From Dipteris shenzhenensis (lineage: Eukaryota; Polypodiophyta; Polypodiopsida; Gleicheniales), in NCBI GenBank assembly GCA_047967505.1, contig CM106540.1: DNA of 64,000 nucleotides; one strand, written 5' to 3'. The notes beneath the pieces were generated by a model. The model ran no database searches. It saw only the letters and a program-made list of their open reading frames with translations, and was not told where the DNA came from. This document shows positions 32,146 through 43,087 of this stretch, piece by piece. A program made the translations under genes and the position numbers. Position 1 is the stretch's first letter. Each line of letters opens with the position of its first letter.

Positions 32146-32972
32146 CATCCTTTTGAGGCAATAAGGCCCCTTCGAGCTCTAAGAAATCTTCTCCTTTTCA
32201 AGGCAATAAGACCCAATCAGGCACTAAGACGTCTTGGGCATTTTGAGGCACTAATACCTCATATGGCCATAAGCCCTTTTGGCATCCTATGCATGCCAAT
32301 GGTCCACACTATTGTGTGCAATGGCTTCCTAAGCCCTCATTTGAGGCTCTTCATGAGTCTTCCTTACCTAATAGGGAACCTTATTTGGATTCGGATCTTA
32401 TGTCTATCTCTAGCCATGAGAAATCCTTTTGCAACAATCCACATTCCCATCCCTCCTACCCTGAGTACCTTGAAGCATCGTAGGGTTGTCAATGCGACTC
32501 GTCAAGATGGTCTCCTACCCAAAGGAAGGGGATAACATCATGGGTTTAAGCAAGGCAGCTCCTCGAGCGAAAGTCACCAAGATGGTCACATGTCTTGTGA
32601 AAGGGTATAAGAGCATCAATTCTCCTTTGGAATCATCCACTTTATCATCTAGAGGTAGTGCACTAGCTTGAAGGATGTGATCCATTATTAGGTGCATAAG
32701 GAGAGTTGCACATCATGTTCCCATAGGGAGCCGCATGTATGAGGGAGGTGTGGGCAGTAATGGCCCCAAAGTGATTTGAGAATCCGTATACATTCCCTGT
32801 GAGGAGGATGGTGCTTGCATGAGCAAAGGCACAATGGATTCAATAGATGCCTGAGACATCCCCTTGATGAGGATGATGGTGCTTGCATTGGCAAGCTTGA
32901 GTAGAAATGGCACCATGGCTTAAGTAGAAATGGAGTGGGCGGGAGGGACCTGAAAAAGAAAGGAGTTAGTAG
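32146..32972. other. No gene recognised; diverged short repeats
   Basis: 32130-32290 contains three to four diverged units with TTTTGAGGCA and AAGACC/AATACC. 32780-32920 contains a duplicated GAGGATGGTGCTTGCAT-type unit. A plus-strand 64-codon frame at 32289-32483 looks protein-like (Pro/Ser/His-rich) but matches nothing I know. Confidence 0.35.
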
Positions 32973-33243
32973 TGTTAGAATTATAGATATAATTCAGCAG
33001 TGACCAATGTAATATAATAAGCTAGTTAGGGGCACTTTTCCCTCTTTAAGAGGTTTTTCCTCCTAACCGCAGTTAGTTCACTAACTATGGTTAGTGACTA
33101 CTAAGGTTTTGTCACTAGGACAAAACCTTATCTTTCTTTCAGTGTGTTGTACTCTTACTCTCTTCTATTGCAACTAAGCTTTCAGCTTCCAAGCTTCCAG
33201 CTCTCACACTCTCTCTTGCTCTCTCACTCACTCTCTACTCACA
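32973..33243 (+). repeat. Left LTR of the young Copia
   Basis: Starts TGTTAGAATT and ends ACTCACA. It contains a stem-forming GGTTTTGTCAC/TAGGACAAAACC pair and a C/T-rich 3' part. Followed after two bases by the primer-binding site. Confidence 0.92.
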
Positions 33244-33245
33244 TT

Positions 33246-33257
33246 TGGTATCAGAGC
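33246..33257 (+). promoter_or_regulatory. Primer-binding site, initiator-Met tRNA type
   Basis: TGGTATCAGAGC is the standard plant Copia primer-binding word, complementary to the 3' end of initiator Met tRNA, and it sits two bases inside the left LTR. Confidence 0.93.
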
Positions 33258-33329
33258 AGGTTCAAGAGCTTCGGGCTCCCTGCTCCCTTCAAGTTCTAGC
33301 CCTTTGCCTCAAGCTTCAGCCAGCTTCAA

Positions 33330-33695
33330 CTCGTCCGTATAGTCCGTACGACTGTACGTAATCCCGACGTACTGCATCCGTACAACCTCCATACTACCTC
33401 CGTACAAGTCGCGTGCAGTCGCCGTACAGCTTCCATACCATCTCTGTACAACTCGCATACAGTCACCGTACAGCTCGTACAGATTCGTCGTACAGCTTCC
33501 GTATAGCTTATGTACAGCGTCGTACAGATCGCCGTACCTGTGCTGCAACTTCCGTACAGATTCATCGTACAAATTGCTTTCGTACCTGCACTATCATTTT
33601 TGTACCTGCCGTACAGTCCATACGTACTGTACCATACAGTCGGTACGTACCGTACCGTACAGTTCGTACTTACCGTACCAACTGTACTTTCCATA
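33330..33695. repeat. GTAC-rich degenerate array in the Copia leader
   Basis: About 27 GTAC words occur in roughly 350 bp, mostly as CGTACAG or TGTACNG, with an irregular spacing of 8-20 bp. Both strands give long Ser/Tyr/Val-rich frames because of the repeat; none is likely to be a gene. It lies between the primer-binding site and gag. Similar GTAC-rich DNA recurs at 52210-52545 and near 59585-59690. Confidence 0.8.
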
Positions 33696-34326
33696 GATCT
33701 GTGTGCAGTCCTTCAGTACCACACGTGTGGCAACAATCTATTCATCTATACAATCTGTACTTGCAGATCTGTATTTGCATATTTACATGGGTTTGCTTCA
33801 GCCACAGGTGTTCTTTGGCAGGCACATCTTGCAGAAAACCATAGTTTGGTTCAGTTGTCTGGGAGTACATTTGGGGCATTTTGTATATTGCAGACATTGC
33901 AATCATTGTGCAGTTTCGGAGCTACATCTGGAGCAAAATTGCAGATTTTGTTTAAATTTTGGGGCTTTTACAGACAGATCTACAAATCTAGTCTGAAATT
34001 TGGGGCTTTTGTTCAAAAATTGCATATTTGGGGCTTTTAGTAATTTTGACCCTTTCTGGTTGCAATTTCAAGCCACAAATTGGGGCTTTTGTGTTGGGAG
34101 AGCATTTTTTGGAGTATTCAGTTCATACTGGCTTTCTTGGAGTGTTTGAAGCACTTTTGGCAGATTTTGGAGAGTTTTTGATGCTTGGACAGATTTCTGA
34201 CAGTGCAAGTACAGAAATCTAAGTTGCATTTACAGCCCGTGTTTGGTTGTGTTTGTTGGGAGTTGTGCATTTCATTCCCAGTAAGGGAATTCAGCTTTGT
34301 ATCTGTTTCAATCTTTTTTCTCAGAT
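33696..34326 (+). other. Rest of the Copia leader
   Basis: Noncoding leader up to the gag ATG. It contains four or five copies of TTGGGGCTTTT at 33955-34095 separated by 30-50 bp. Its length is typical of a leader plus packaging region, but no defined signal can be read. Confidence 0.5.
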
Positions 34327-35070
34327 ATGGCCCATCAAAGTCAGAATGAGTTCCAGTTCGGTGGTCTTTCACAAGAAGACAAGTTGGATGGTACCAACTA
34401 CTCCCTCTGGAGTTTCATGGTACGTAATATTCTGATTTCTCAAAATTTATGGGATTATGTCAATGGGGATGAGATCCAACCAGCAGATATTGCACCTGCT
34501 ACCCCTCCTCAGCAAGGAGGTGGAAGAGGTCCTGCACAGGGTGCATCTGCAGGACAAGTTGTTGGTGCAGCTACAGTCAATACTCTAGAGCATAAGAGAT
34601 GGGATTCACGGGATGCCTTAGCTTTGTCATGCATCTCTCTTTCAGTGAAAAGATCTATCATTCTGCACATCCGGTTGTGTAAGACCTTCAGGGCAGTGTG
34701 GGATATCTTGGAAAGCATGTATGCAGCACGGAATGATGCAAGGGTATCTTTCTTGAAAAGAGAGTTAAGCAATACAGATATGGAGGAGGGTGACTCCATG
34801 TCAGTCCACCTCACAAAGCTACAGGATCTCAGAGAGCAATTGTTAAACATAGATGAAATTATTCCTGATTCAGAGATGATTACAACCACTCTGAATTCTC
34901 TTCCTGAGTCTTATCTCAGCTTTCACACTTCGCTGAACTTATCATTGAGGGGGGGTGCAAATCCTCTCACTTTTCATGAGTTGATAGGAGTTCTGCTTCA
35001 GGAAGAGCAGACCAGGAAAAATTTGGCTTCACGTGCAGGTGAACAAGCCATGCTCTCAAAATTTAAATAA
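34327..35070 (+). CDS. Copia gag protein (UBN2/DUF4219-type)
   Basis: The ATG at 34327 gives 247 residues starting MAHQSQNEFQFGG. I chose it over 34297 because the upstream ten residues belong to the hydrophobic leader. It contains LDGTNYSLWSFMVRNIL and a long helical part with LTKLQDLREQLLNIDE and TTLNSLPESYLSFHTSL, which are hallmarks of Copia gag. The frame ends at TAA 35068-35070. The same frame continues after the stop into a Lys-rich linker and the zinc knuckle, so the stop is probably one mutation inside a former gag-pol frame. Gag forms the particle that packages element RNA. Confidence 0.85.
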   Translation: MAHQSQNEFQFGGLSQEDKLDGTNYSLWSFMVRNILISQNLWDYVNGDEIQPADIAPATPPQQGGGRGPAQGASAGQVVGAATVNTLEHKRWDSRDALALSCISLSVKRSIILHIRLCKTFRAVWDILESMYAARNDARVSFLKRELSNTDMEEGDSMSVHLTKLQDLREQLLNIDEIIPDSEMITTTLNSLPESYLSFHTSLNLSLRGGANPLTFHELIGVLLQEEQTRKNLASRAGEQAMLSKFK

Positions 35071-36640
35071 AAAACAAAGGGACAGGCAAAGACATCAGTA
35101 AATCAGCCTTCTAGTGGGTTAGGACAGCCTTCACAAAAGGCTAAAAATGATGCAAGTAAGCCCAAAAAGAAGGGTTTTTGTCACTACTGCAAAAAGCAAG
35201 GTCATCACATAGCAGAATGCTGGAAAAGGCTTGCAAAAGAAAAGAAAAACAGCTCAGGTATGGCTGTTTCAGATTCAGCCCCTCATGCATCTGATAGTGG
35301 GGATGCTACAGCCAACTTTGTTGGTCAGGATTATGCCTTTTTATCTTGCATTTCAGATTCTAGGTTGGCTGTTCCAGATGCTCGGGATAGTACAGCCTCT
35401 TGCAATGATGATACATATGCATTTTTGACTTGCAGCTTTGACTCTTCTACAGATGCATCTGCTTTCAGTATTAATGAAACACTGAACACATGGTATTTTG
35501 ACAGCGGTGCATCCAAGCACATCACTTCTAGGAAGTGTCTTTTTACTTCCTTGCATCCACCTCCCGTTGGTAAGAAAGTCACTTGTGCCAACAACTCATC
35601 ATATTCAGTACGTGGCACAGGAGAGGTTGAGCTCACTGCCATTGATGGCTCAATTTTCAGACTTTCAGATGTCTTATATGTGCCTGGCATAACCACAAAT
35701 CTCCTTTCAGTGTCCACTCTTAACAGAGGGGGATTTCAGGTCATCTTTAAGGATGACAAATGTGCTATCCGAGACAGGGAAGCTGACTATGCCTTAAGGT
35801 TATCTGGTACTCTGCTGCGTGGGCTTTTTCAGCTTGATATTTTTGAGAAAAGAGCAGCCCATGCTCTGGCAGTTTCTATCCCTACAGCTGCCATGCAAAA
35901 TGCAGAATTATGGCATGCCAGATATGGCCACATGCATTACAACAGCTTGATGACACTTCAAAAGTTTTCAATGGTTGATGCATTGCCACCTCTTGAAATA
36001 CCTCCTCCACATGCCTGTGAAGGGTGCATTTTAGGTAAGATGCATAGATTCCCCTTCAAGAAGGATGGTTCAGTTAAAGCTGTTCGCAAATTGCAGCTTA
36101 TACACAATGATGTCTGTGGTCCCATGAGGACTCCCTCGTTGGGTGGTCATCTCTACTTGCCTCATAAATTCTGGCTAGAGGGTTTGATGTGTGCCAATTA
36201 CATTTTGAACAGGGCTCCCACTAAGGCTTTAAAAACAAAAACTCCTTTTGAGGTCTGGAATGACAGGAAGCCTTCAATGGATCACTTTCGAGTCTTTGGA
36301 TGCCTTGCCTATGCACATGTGCCAGTTGAATTTAGGCACAAATTGTCAGATAAAGCCATCAAATGCATATTTTTTGGATACAGTGCAGAAAGCAAGGGGT
36401 ACCGTCTCTACAATCCTGCTACATGCAAAATCATAGTAAGTAGAGATGTGATATTTTCTGAAAATTCAGCTCACTCTCAGGCTGAATTTCAAATGCCTTC
36501 GTCTTCAGAGGATGTCTTTGAGGGGTTGCTACCCATTGCTTTGGGTTCCCCTGCTGATTTTTCTGATCCAAATCAGAATTTACAGCAACCTCCAGATGCT
36601 TCGATTCTGCCACAAAATGTCTTGCCCCCTCCACAGGCAG
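35071..36640 (+). pseudogene. Copia nucleocapsid, protease and deleted integrase
   Basis: This frame continues gag after one stop. The CCHC knuckle CHYCKKQGHHIAEC is at 35179-35220. The protease active site DSGASKHIT follows WYF at 35491-35523. The pre-integrase region reads LWHARYGHMHYNSLM and the HHCC remainder CEGCILGKMHRFPF. The first catalytic Asp is in HNDVCGPM (about 36109). After GGHLY (36156) the sequence jumps to LPHKFWLEGL, which normally lies after the third catalytic residue, so the core with the second Asp and the Glu is gone in frame. The integrase end (FGCLAYAHVP; SRDVIFSE) is present. Around 36640 the coding frame shifts; the original frame then runs on as nonsense to 36876. 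Confidence 0.85.
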
Positions 36641-38363
36641 TGGAACAGTGGTGCAGCAAGAAATTGCAGACATACATGCAGCAAAAACAGTCCCAAACTG
36701 GCTATTACAGACTCTCAAGGAGAGTAAACTTGATGCTCCGTTATCTGGCAGGACTCGCAGTGCAGCAAGGCACATGGAAGGTGCTAATTAGGTGGAATCA
36801 GCATATGCACGTACTCTCCTTGATGAGGAGGAGCCTGCCACATTTGAAGAGGCAAAGGATAATGTGCATTGGATGAATGCCATGCACGATGAGTTGTAGT
36901 CCATTGCAAAAAATCAGACTTGGGACGTTGTGGACTTGCCACAGGGTAAACATGCCATTGGCACACGATGGGTATTCAAAGTCAAACAGAAGCCAGATGG
37001 ATCCATTGATAGATATAAGGCTAGGCTGGTTGCTAAGGGCTATGCTCAGAAAAAGGGCATAGATTATGAGGAGACATTCGCTCCTACATCCCGGATGACC
37101 ACCATCCGATCAGTAATTGCAATGGCTGCACATTTTGAGTGGAATGTTCATCAGTTGGACATAAAAACAGCCTTCTTAAATGGGGACTTGCTGGAAGAGG
37201 TGTATGTCAAACCACCTCTAGGCTTTGAAATTACAGCAAATGCACTTCAAGTATGCAAGCTCAACAAAGCTTTATATGGGCTGAAACAGGCCCCTCGTGC
37301 ATGGTATGCCAAGATACATGCCTTTTTGACCAGCAAGGGGTTGCACAATAGTCCTACTGAGAGCACCCTCTACATCAAGATGGATGGGGGGGAAATATTA
37401 GTCATCCTTCTTTATGTCGATGACTTACTGCTCATAGGGTCCAATGAAGGAAAAATTGCAGATTTCAAAGCTGATTTGCAGACCAACTTTGACATGTCAG
37501 ATTTGGGGCTGCTTCACTTTTATTTGGGGATCCAGTTCTCTCATGAGAGACGTGGCACTATTATGTCTCAGTCCAAGTATGTTCAGAAACTCTTGGATAG
37601 ATTTAACATGCAAGAGTGTAAGCCCATAGCCACTCCTATGGAGCCGGGGCTGAAACTCACAATGCATGATGCAAGAGAATCAGTTGATGCCACACTTTAC
37701 AGTCAGGCTGTTGGATGCCTCATATATCTCTGCAACACTAGACCTGATATTCAGTTTGCGGTATCTCAGGTGAGCAGGTACATGCACAGCCCAAAAACTA
37801 TGCATTGGCAGGCAGTTAAGCGCATCTTCCGTTATTTGCAGGGCACAAAGTCTTTTGGCTTGCTATTTCCCAGGGGGGGTGACTTGCAGATGCTTGCCTA
37901 CAGTGATTCAGATTGGGCTGGTGATTATGACACTAGGCAGTCCACTAGTGGCAATTGTTTCTTTTTGGGTAAATCTTGCATTTCATGGCTGAGCAAGAAA
38001 CAATCTACAGTGGCTACCTCATCATGTGAAGCTGAGTACAGGGCAACTTTCACAGCAACATTTGAATGTGTCTAGCTGCGACGTCTATTTGCTGATCTTC
38101 AACTGTCTTTGGAGGGTCCCTCTCCAATTCTCACTGATAGTCAGAGTGCCATTGCAGTGGCAAAGAATCTAGTGTTTCATGCTCGCACGAAACACATCGA
38201 GGTTCACTATCACTACGTCAGAGAGAAGTTGCATGCAGGAGAGATCAGTATGATCTTTGTGTCCACACATGACAACGTTGCAGATATTTTCACCAAAGCA
38301 CTACCACGTGAAAAAGTTGAGGCATTTCGCAGTGCCCTGAACTTATATCCGTTTGGTGATTGA
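36641..38363 (+). pseudogene. Copia reverse transcriptase and RNase H with three stops
   Basis: In the frame that opens at about 36641 the linker is followed by two TAG stops (about 36790 and 36897). The RT then runs open from 36930: KARLVAKGYAQKKGIDYEE, QLDIKTAFLNGDLLEE, LYGLKQAPRAWY and the catalytic YVDD at 37413-37424. RNase H starts near 37900 (AYSDSDWAGD), carries SCEAEYRA, is cut by TAG at 38073-38075 where Trp is usual, and resumes with LTDSQSAIAVAKN and RTKHIEVHYHYVRE to the end at 38363. RT and RNase H convert element RNA to DNA. The catalytic box is intact, but the stops prevent a full product. Confidence 0.86.
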
Positions 38364-38398
38364 TCAGCCTTGTACATGACATTGGCACTGCAAGGGGG

Positions 38399-38669
38399 TA
38401 TTAGAATTATAGATATAATTCAGCAGTGACCAATGTAATATAATAAGCTAGTTAGGGGCACTTTTCCCTCTTTAAGAGGTTTTTTCCCCTAACCGCAGTT
38501 AGTTCACTAACTATGGTTAGTGACTACTAAGGTTTTGTCACTAGGACAAAACCTTATTTTTCTTTCATTGTGTTGTACTCTTACTCTCTTCTATTGCAAC
38601 TAAGCTTTCAGCTTCCAAGCTTCCAGCTCTCACACTCTCTCTTGCTCTCTCACTCACTCTCTACTCACA
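38399..38669 (+). repeat. Right LTR of the young Copia
   Basis: Follows the polypurine tract CAAGGGGG. Its second base is A (TA..., where the left LTR has TG). Otherwise it matches the left LTR, with about four further differences. Confidence 0.92.
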
Positions 38670-38674
38670 AGTAG

Positions 38675-39189
38675 TAGTATTTTTATTAACATTTGAAATG
38701 AAAATATCAACTGAACCAACAATTATTACTTATCTTTTAGAACTTGCATGTTGCTCACTCTTTGTAGTTGATTGGATGAAGAGGGTCCAACCCTCAAAAT
38801 GAGAGTAACTTTATCATGATCCTTGGAGCGGATTGCCGAAGGGTCAATGATGTCTTTCTTGTGTAGAGCCTTGTCCCAAAGAGCTCATAGACGATCTTTG
38901 TGAGCATCCTCACTCTGCATACCATGTGAAGCTATAGGGACTAAAGATCTCAAGTACACAATAAGAAGCGACAAGGTACACAAGTATTAGAGTGCAATAC
39001 AAATGTTGTATTAATTGAGTACAAAGTGTTAAGTTCCACAAGTGTGTTGAAGGAAATGGAGTTGATGACGAGTCTTGGTGCTTGGATCCAAGAGTGCTCT
39101 TATAGTGAGGACCTCTTTGTGTGGATCCAAGTACATGCAACATTGACAGTACGTTGCCCAAGTGTTACCTTGGGAAGAAGTACAAAGAT
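38675..39189. other. No gene recognised
   Basis: Flank of the young Copia. It is AT-rich, then moderately GC, with short frames only. Confidence 0.35.
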
Positions 39190-39264
39190 GATGCTCTCTC
39201 TCTCTCTCTCTCTCTCTCTCTATGGCACAAGGAGGAGGAGGAAGAAGCCTTGTTGTTGATGATT

Positions 39265-39314
<50 letters not shown>

Positions 39315-39432
39315 TCTCACTTTGTCTCTGTCTCTGTCTGTCTGTCTTTCTCTCTCTCTGGCACAAGGAGGAGGAGAAGGAAGAAGAGGAGGAGGAAGCT
39401 TTGATCTTGATGTTGAAGGATATGTGCACCTG

Positions 39433-39463
<31 letters not shown>

Positions 39464-39668
39464 GTCTCTCTCTCTCTTTGAGTAGGAGGAGGAGAAGGAG
39501 TAACTTGTGTCTTGATGATGAATATGCAGTGCTTGCTCTCTCACTCACTCTCTCTCTCTCTCTCTGTGGAGGAGGAGAAGAGTAAGAGGAGGAGGTCAAG
39601 ATCATGGTAATGGAGGTCATGGTGGAGAGGCTCGTGGAGAAGAATACACCACCAATGAGGAGCACCTT

Positions 39669-39717
<49 letters not shown>

Positions 39718-39770
39718 CAAGAGGAGGAGGAGTAGTAAGATGAGGAGGAGACTTGGTGTAGATGATGAGG
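39190..39770. repeat. Compound satellite: (CT)n alternating with GGAGGA blocks
   Basis: Five cycles of a pyrimidine tract of 20-60 bp followed by GCACAAGGAGGAGGA-like purine DNA and a GATGATG-containing linker (starts near 39190, 39270, 39430, 39540 and 39670). All open frames on both strands here are repeat products. Confidence 0.85.
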
Positions 39771-40309
39771 GACATGGTGGAGAGCTTGGAGGACGTTCTT
39801 GGATGTTAAGGGGTGTGAGGGGGAGGCCTCCTTATGTAGAAGTTAAGCCCAAAGGCCACCCCTTGAAGATGGAGAGCCAAGGGAGGGGGGAATGAAAAGC
39901 CATGGGTCGTGAGACCCTTGGATGACCACCTATGACTCTTGGATGACCCCAAAAATGTGGGGGACTCTTGGGAGCCCCCAAACTCAAATTTGACCCTTAG
40001 AGAGCATATTTGGATGTTGAAAAGCTAGTTTAGTGACATGAAAGGTCACTCCCCACTAGCCACCCTACTAACTCACTTGTAGAGCTCATTCGGCACTTGC
40101 ATTTGGTTCCACTTCACTCCACTTAAGTGGAGTTGACTTTCATTTATGGCTCATTTGAGCTCCCAAATTCATGCCCCATGTTGCACATTGTGATACTCAT
40201 CCACCGGCATATTGCCCCAGACTACTGCACCCCATGTGCAAACTCCCGCATGATGAGGAGTGCTTTTAAGTCTAGATAAGTAGCTCACGTAGCTCATGTA
40301 TCTTGACAT
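39771..40309. other. No gene recognised
   Basis: G-rich plus strand around 39780-39960 with CCTTGGATGACC-type short repeats. There is no motif. Confidence 0.35.
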
Positions 40310-40463
40310 GGGGTACAAATTGGTGTTTACAAAAGCTATTTCCCCTTTATGTGTGTGTCGCTCTGTGGAAATGAGTGCTTCGTGCCATCGAGATGCAATC
40401 ATTTCCATAGAGCCACATACAAATAAAGGGGGAATAGCTTTTGTAAGTATGAATTTGTACCCC
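40310..40463. other. 154-bp hairpin (MITE-like or small-RNA-like foldback)
   Basis: Arms of about 65 nt pair with roughly 85% identity: GGGGTACAAATT pairs with AATTTGTACCCC, TTACAAAAGCTATT with AATAGCTTTTGTAA, and GGAAATGAGTGC with GCAATCATTTCC. The loop is about 16 nt. The arms hold small bulges and mismatches, as seen both in old MITEs and in plant small-RNA precursors. I see no flanking TA or TTA duplication that fixes its ends. Confidence 0.6.
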
Positions 40464-42109
40464 ACACATGCACAAACATTGGGAAGTACAAGGCACATGG
40501 TTTTTTCAAATTGATCGGCCTCTTTGCAGTCTTCTCATCTTCATCGTGCCTTGCTACTCTATCTGTACATCTATGGATAGCCCCCTAGCAATTGCACTTG
40601 TTGATAGGGCCCATGGAAATTAAGCTTGCTTTGATGCCAGTATTACATACTCAGCACAGAGAGAGATCACTCATAGGCCGATCACTATGTCTATGTGTGT
40701 CTCCATATGCCTCTTGGCAAACTCACCTTTACCTTAATCAAGTGGCCTTTTAAATTAGCCCATTTTCACATGCTTTGACAACTGATCAGACTCCCTTGAA
40801 CCCTACGCACATGCATATACATGTACACGGTCCTCTCTCTGCTTGTCTCCCAATGGACGTTACCACAAGCAACGTCACAGTTTTGATACTTAAAGTGTAT
40901 TTACCTCACTTTTGAGGTAGTTTCTCTTTTGGAGAGAGCTCACGGACTTTCTCTACAATAGAGCTTTGGCTATGGTAGCCCTACTCTTCTGCAAAGAGTT
41001 CCACTACTGCTCCCTTTGGAGCCATTCATAGCAGAAGTCTCTCCTTCTTCACTTGTGTCATCTCTCGCTCTTGTACACTCATGCACGATCTTGCACCCGG
41101 CTCCCAGTCTCCCATTACAAAAAAATTGGACTCAAAATGGGCCTTGTAAGGGAGCCCTTGGGCTAGTGACATGGAAGAATAAGGTGAATAAAACCCAATA
41201 GAATATTGGCTAGTGGAGGGCAATAGAATATTGGAAGTAGCCTGACTTCTCTATTTCTTTATTCAATGGCCCAAACAATGAGGTGGAGCATCCCCTTGCT
41301 GCCTCAACTCTCCCATCACGTTTTTTAACTATAACCAAACTGAGAAACCTAGTTTCTCAACTCATCTCCATTATAGTCAATTTGGCTAGCTCCACTTCCC
41401 CCACCTAGTCCCTCTCCCTCTTAATCTCCCTTCACTCCCCTCACTCTCACCCTCTTCCTCATCCCCCTACTCCCCTAAACTCCCCCTACCTTGGAACTTG
41501 CTAAAGCCTCCCCAAATTTGGTGTCATGAAATAATTAAAGGAAATAAACAGAGCTAGCAAATGCCACATAGCAATCCATTTGGTCCTAGTGTGCACTATA
41601 TTACCGATTGTTGGCTTACTTACAAGCTTTGAATGGCTTAAGATAGATTTGACTACAATAATAATGATGGCAATAGCTAATCCAAACTAGCCTCCAAGCC
41701 TTTTTATTTGATTTGTTTGAAACTTCCCGTAACGCCCGCCTCTAGTGTTTGTACTTCCAGAACCACTTCTAACGTTTTATCTCAGTTTTCATGCTAGGTC
41801 ATTTTTGGAACCTCTTCTGATAGTTTCTCCCAGATTTCCTACCAGGTCATTTGGTCCATTTGCTCCTCGTCGTTTTGCTCTTCAAATGCTTGAATCGTTT
41901 ATAGCTTCTTCAATGCCATCGTACGAACTTCTACACTGTTGTTATTTGTACAAATAAATTTATTCATATGAATACTATGTTATTCATACGAATAAAATAG
42001 GAAAAAACGGTTTATGCGTTTTAAATCGCAAAAAAATGCAAATTTGAGCATTTTTTTCGAGTTTAAAAAAAAAACGAGAGAATAAACGAGGAAATGCAAA
42101 ACACTGATA
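40464..42109. other. No gene recognised
   Basis: Mixed DNA with a C/T-rich block at 41400-41510 and an AT-rich stretch at 41950-42080. Frames of up to 70 codons have no motif. Confidence 0.35.
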
Positions 42110-42179
42110 CAGTGTATCTAGACACTAATTGCAATTCAAAAGAGGATTTCAGCTATCAAATCAACCAAGCAGATCAAGA

Positions 42180-42537
42180 CCCTTGATACATCGACAGCGG
42201 TGCATAATGTCATATTACTAATCATCAGGAATGGTTCACAGAGATGAAACCATTAGAAGGTCAAAAGAATGTCATCTACACAGTAGATAATACACTGAAT
42301 CCAATTCAACGGATGGGCATTATCCCTACGAACAATTTCATTGGTACAAAAGGATTGGTGAAAGATATACTCTATGTTTCCAAGCCCAGCAAGAACCTCT
42401 TGTCAGTAGATCAAATGATAGAACACAACTATCGAGTCATCTTCAATGGAGATGAATGCACTATTAGAGACAAATCGAGAGGATTCCAGCTACTAGGAAA
42501 AGGAGTCAAGGAAGGACGCTTGTACAGAATATGTTAG
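42180..42537 (+). pseudogene. Second Copia: protease relic
   Basis: YIDSGA at 42187-42204 is the Asp protease active site, followed by a TAA and then CHITNHQEWF. The rest of the domain reads DILYVSKPSKNLLSVDQMIE and CTIRDKSRGFQLL, ending with GRLYRIC at a stop. The pre-integrase zinc region that should follow is absent. Confidence 0.75.
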
Positions 42538-42869
42538 ATGCCACTATCTGCAAAATGGCACAAGAGTATTGGGTAGAAGCAATAGCCACTACAAACCACA
42601 TGCTTAATCAGCTTCCTACCAAACTAATTCGGGGTATGACACCTTATCAAGCATTCACTGGACACAAGCCATGCATTGGGCATCTCTGCATATTTGGTTG
42701 CATAGCATATGCCCACATACATGATGACCATCGCAGGAAATTGGATGCGAAGTCACACAAATGCATCATGGTTGGCTACAGTGAAGAAAGAAAAGCATCC
42801 AAATTGTATGATCCCATCAACCGCAAAGTCATTATCTCTAGATATGTAACCGTCGATGAGGAATCATAA
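42538..42869 (+). pseudogene. Second Copia: integrase C-terminal tail
   Basis: Begins abruptly with KMAQEYWVEAIATTNHMLNQ, the segment that in intact Copia follows the catalytic Glu. It continues TPYQAFTGHKPCIGHLCIFG and then DPINRKVIISRYV. None of the three catalytic residues of the DDE core is present. Confidence 0.78.
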
Positions 42870-43087
42870 TAAAAAACCTTAAATACACTGGCGATAGATG
42901 CACCGATTTCACAGTCATCTATAGAAGAGTAGAAAAGGTTGATGAAGACGACCAAGAATTGCCAGAATCACCCTGAGATGAACCATAGCAACTCAGATGG
43001 TCTACTAGGGAAAGTAGACCACCAGCGAGTTTGACATATTCTTAGAAAGGCAAAGCAATTTAGGTTGAAACCACCAACTATGCTCTT

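Larger units (their letters stand above)
32973..38669 (+). mobile_element. Young Ty1/Copia element with 271-bp LTRs, integrase core deleted
   Basis: LTRs 32973-33243 and 38399-38669 are the same length and differ at about five positions by eye (about 98% identical). The target duplication is AGTAG on both sides (32968-32972 and 38670-38674). The primer-binding site TGGTATCAGAGC (33246-33257) matches the initiator-Met tRNA type. A G-rich polypurine tract (CAAGGGGG) precedes the right LTR. The domain order gag, protease, integrase, RT, RNase H is Copia. The body carries a stop between gag and pol, a frameshift and three stops in pol, and a deletion of the integrase core. It is a recent insertion that cannot make its own integrase now. 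Confidence 0.92.

Noticed and set aside
33309-33844. Long Tyr/Arg/Val/Cys-rich frames on both strands
   Set aside because: They arise from the GTAC-rich array in the Copia leader, where the word size keeps stops out of several phases.
34509-34889. 126-codon minus-strand ORF inside Copia gag
   Set aside because: Shadow of the gag frame on the other strand.
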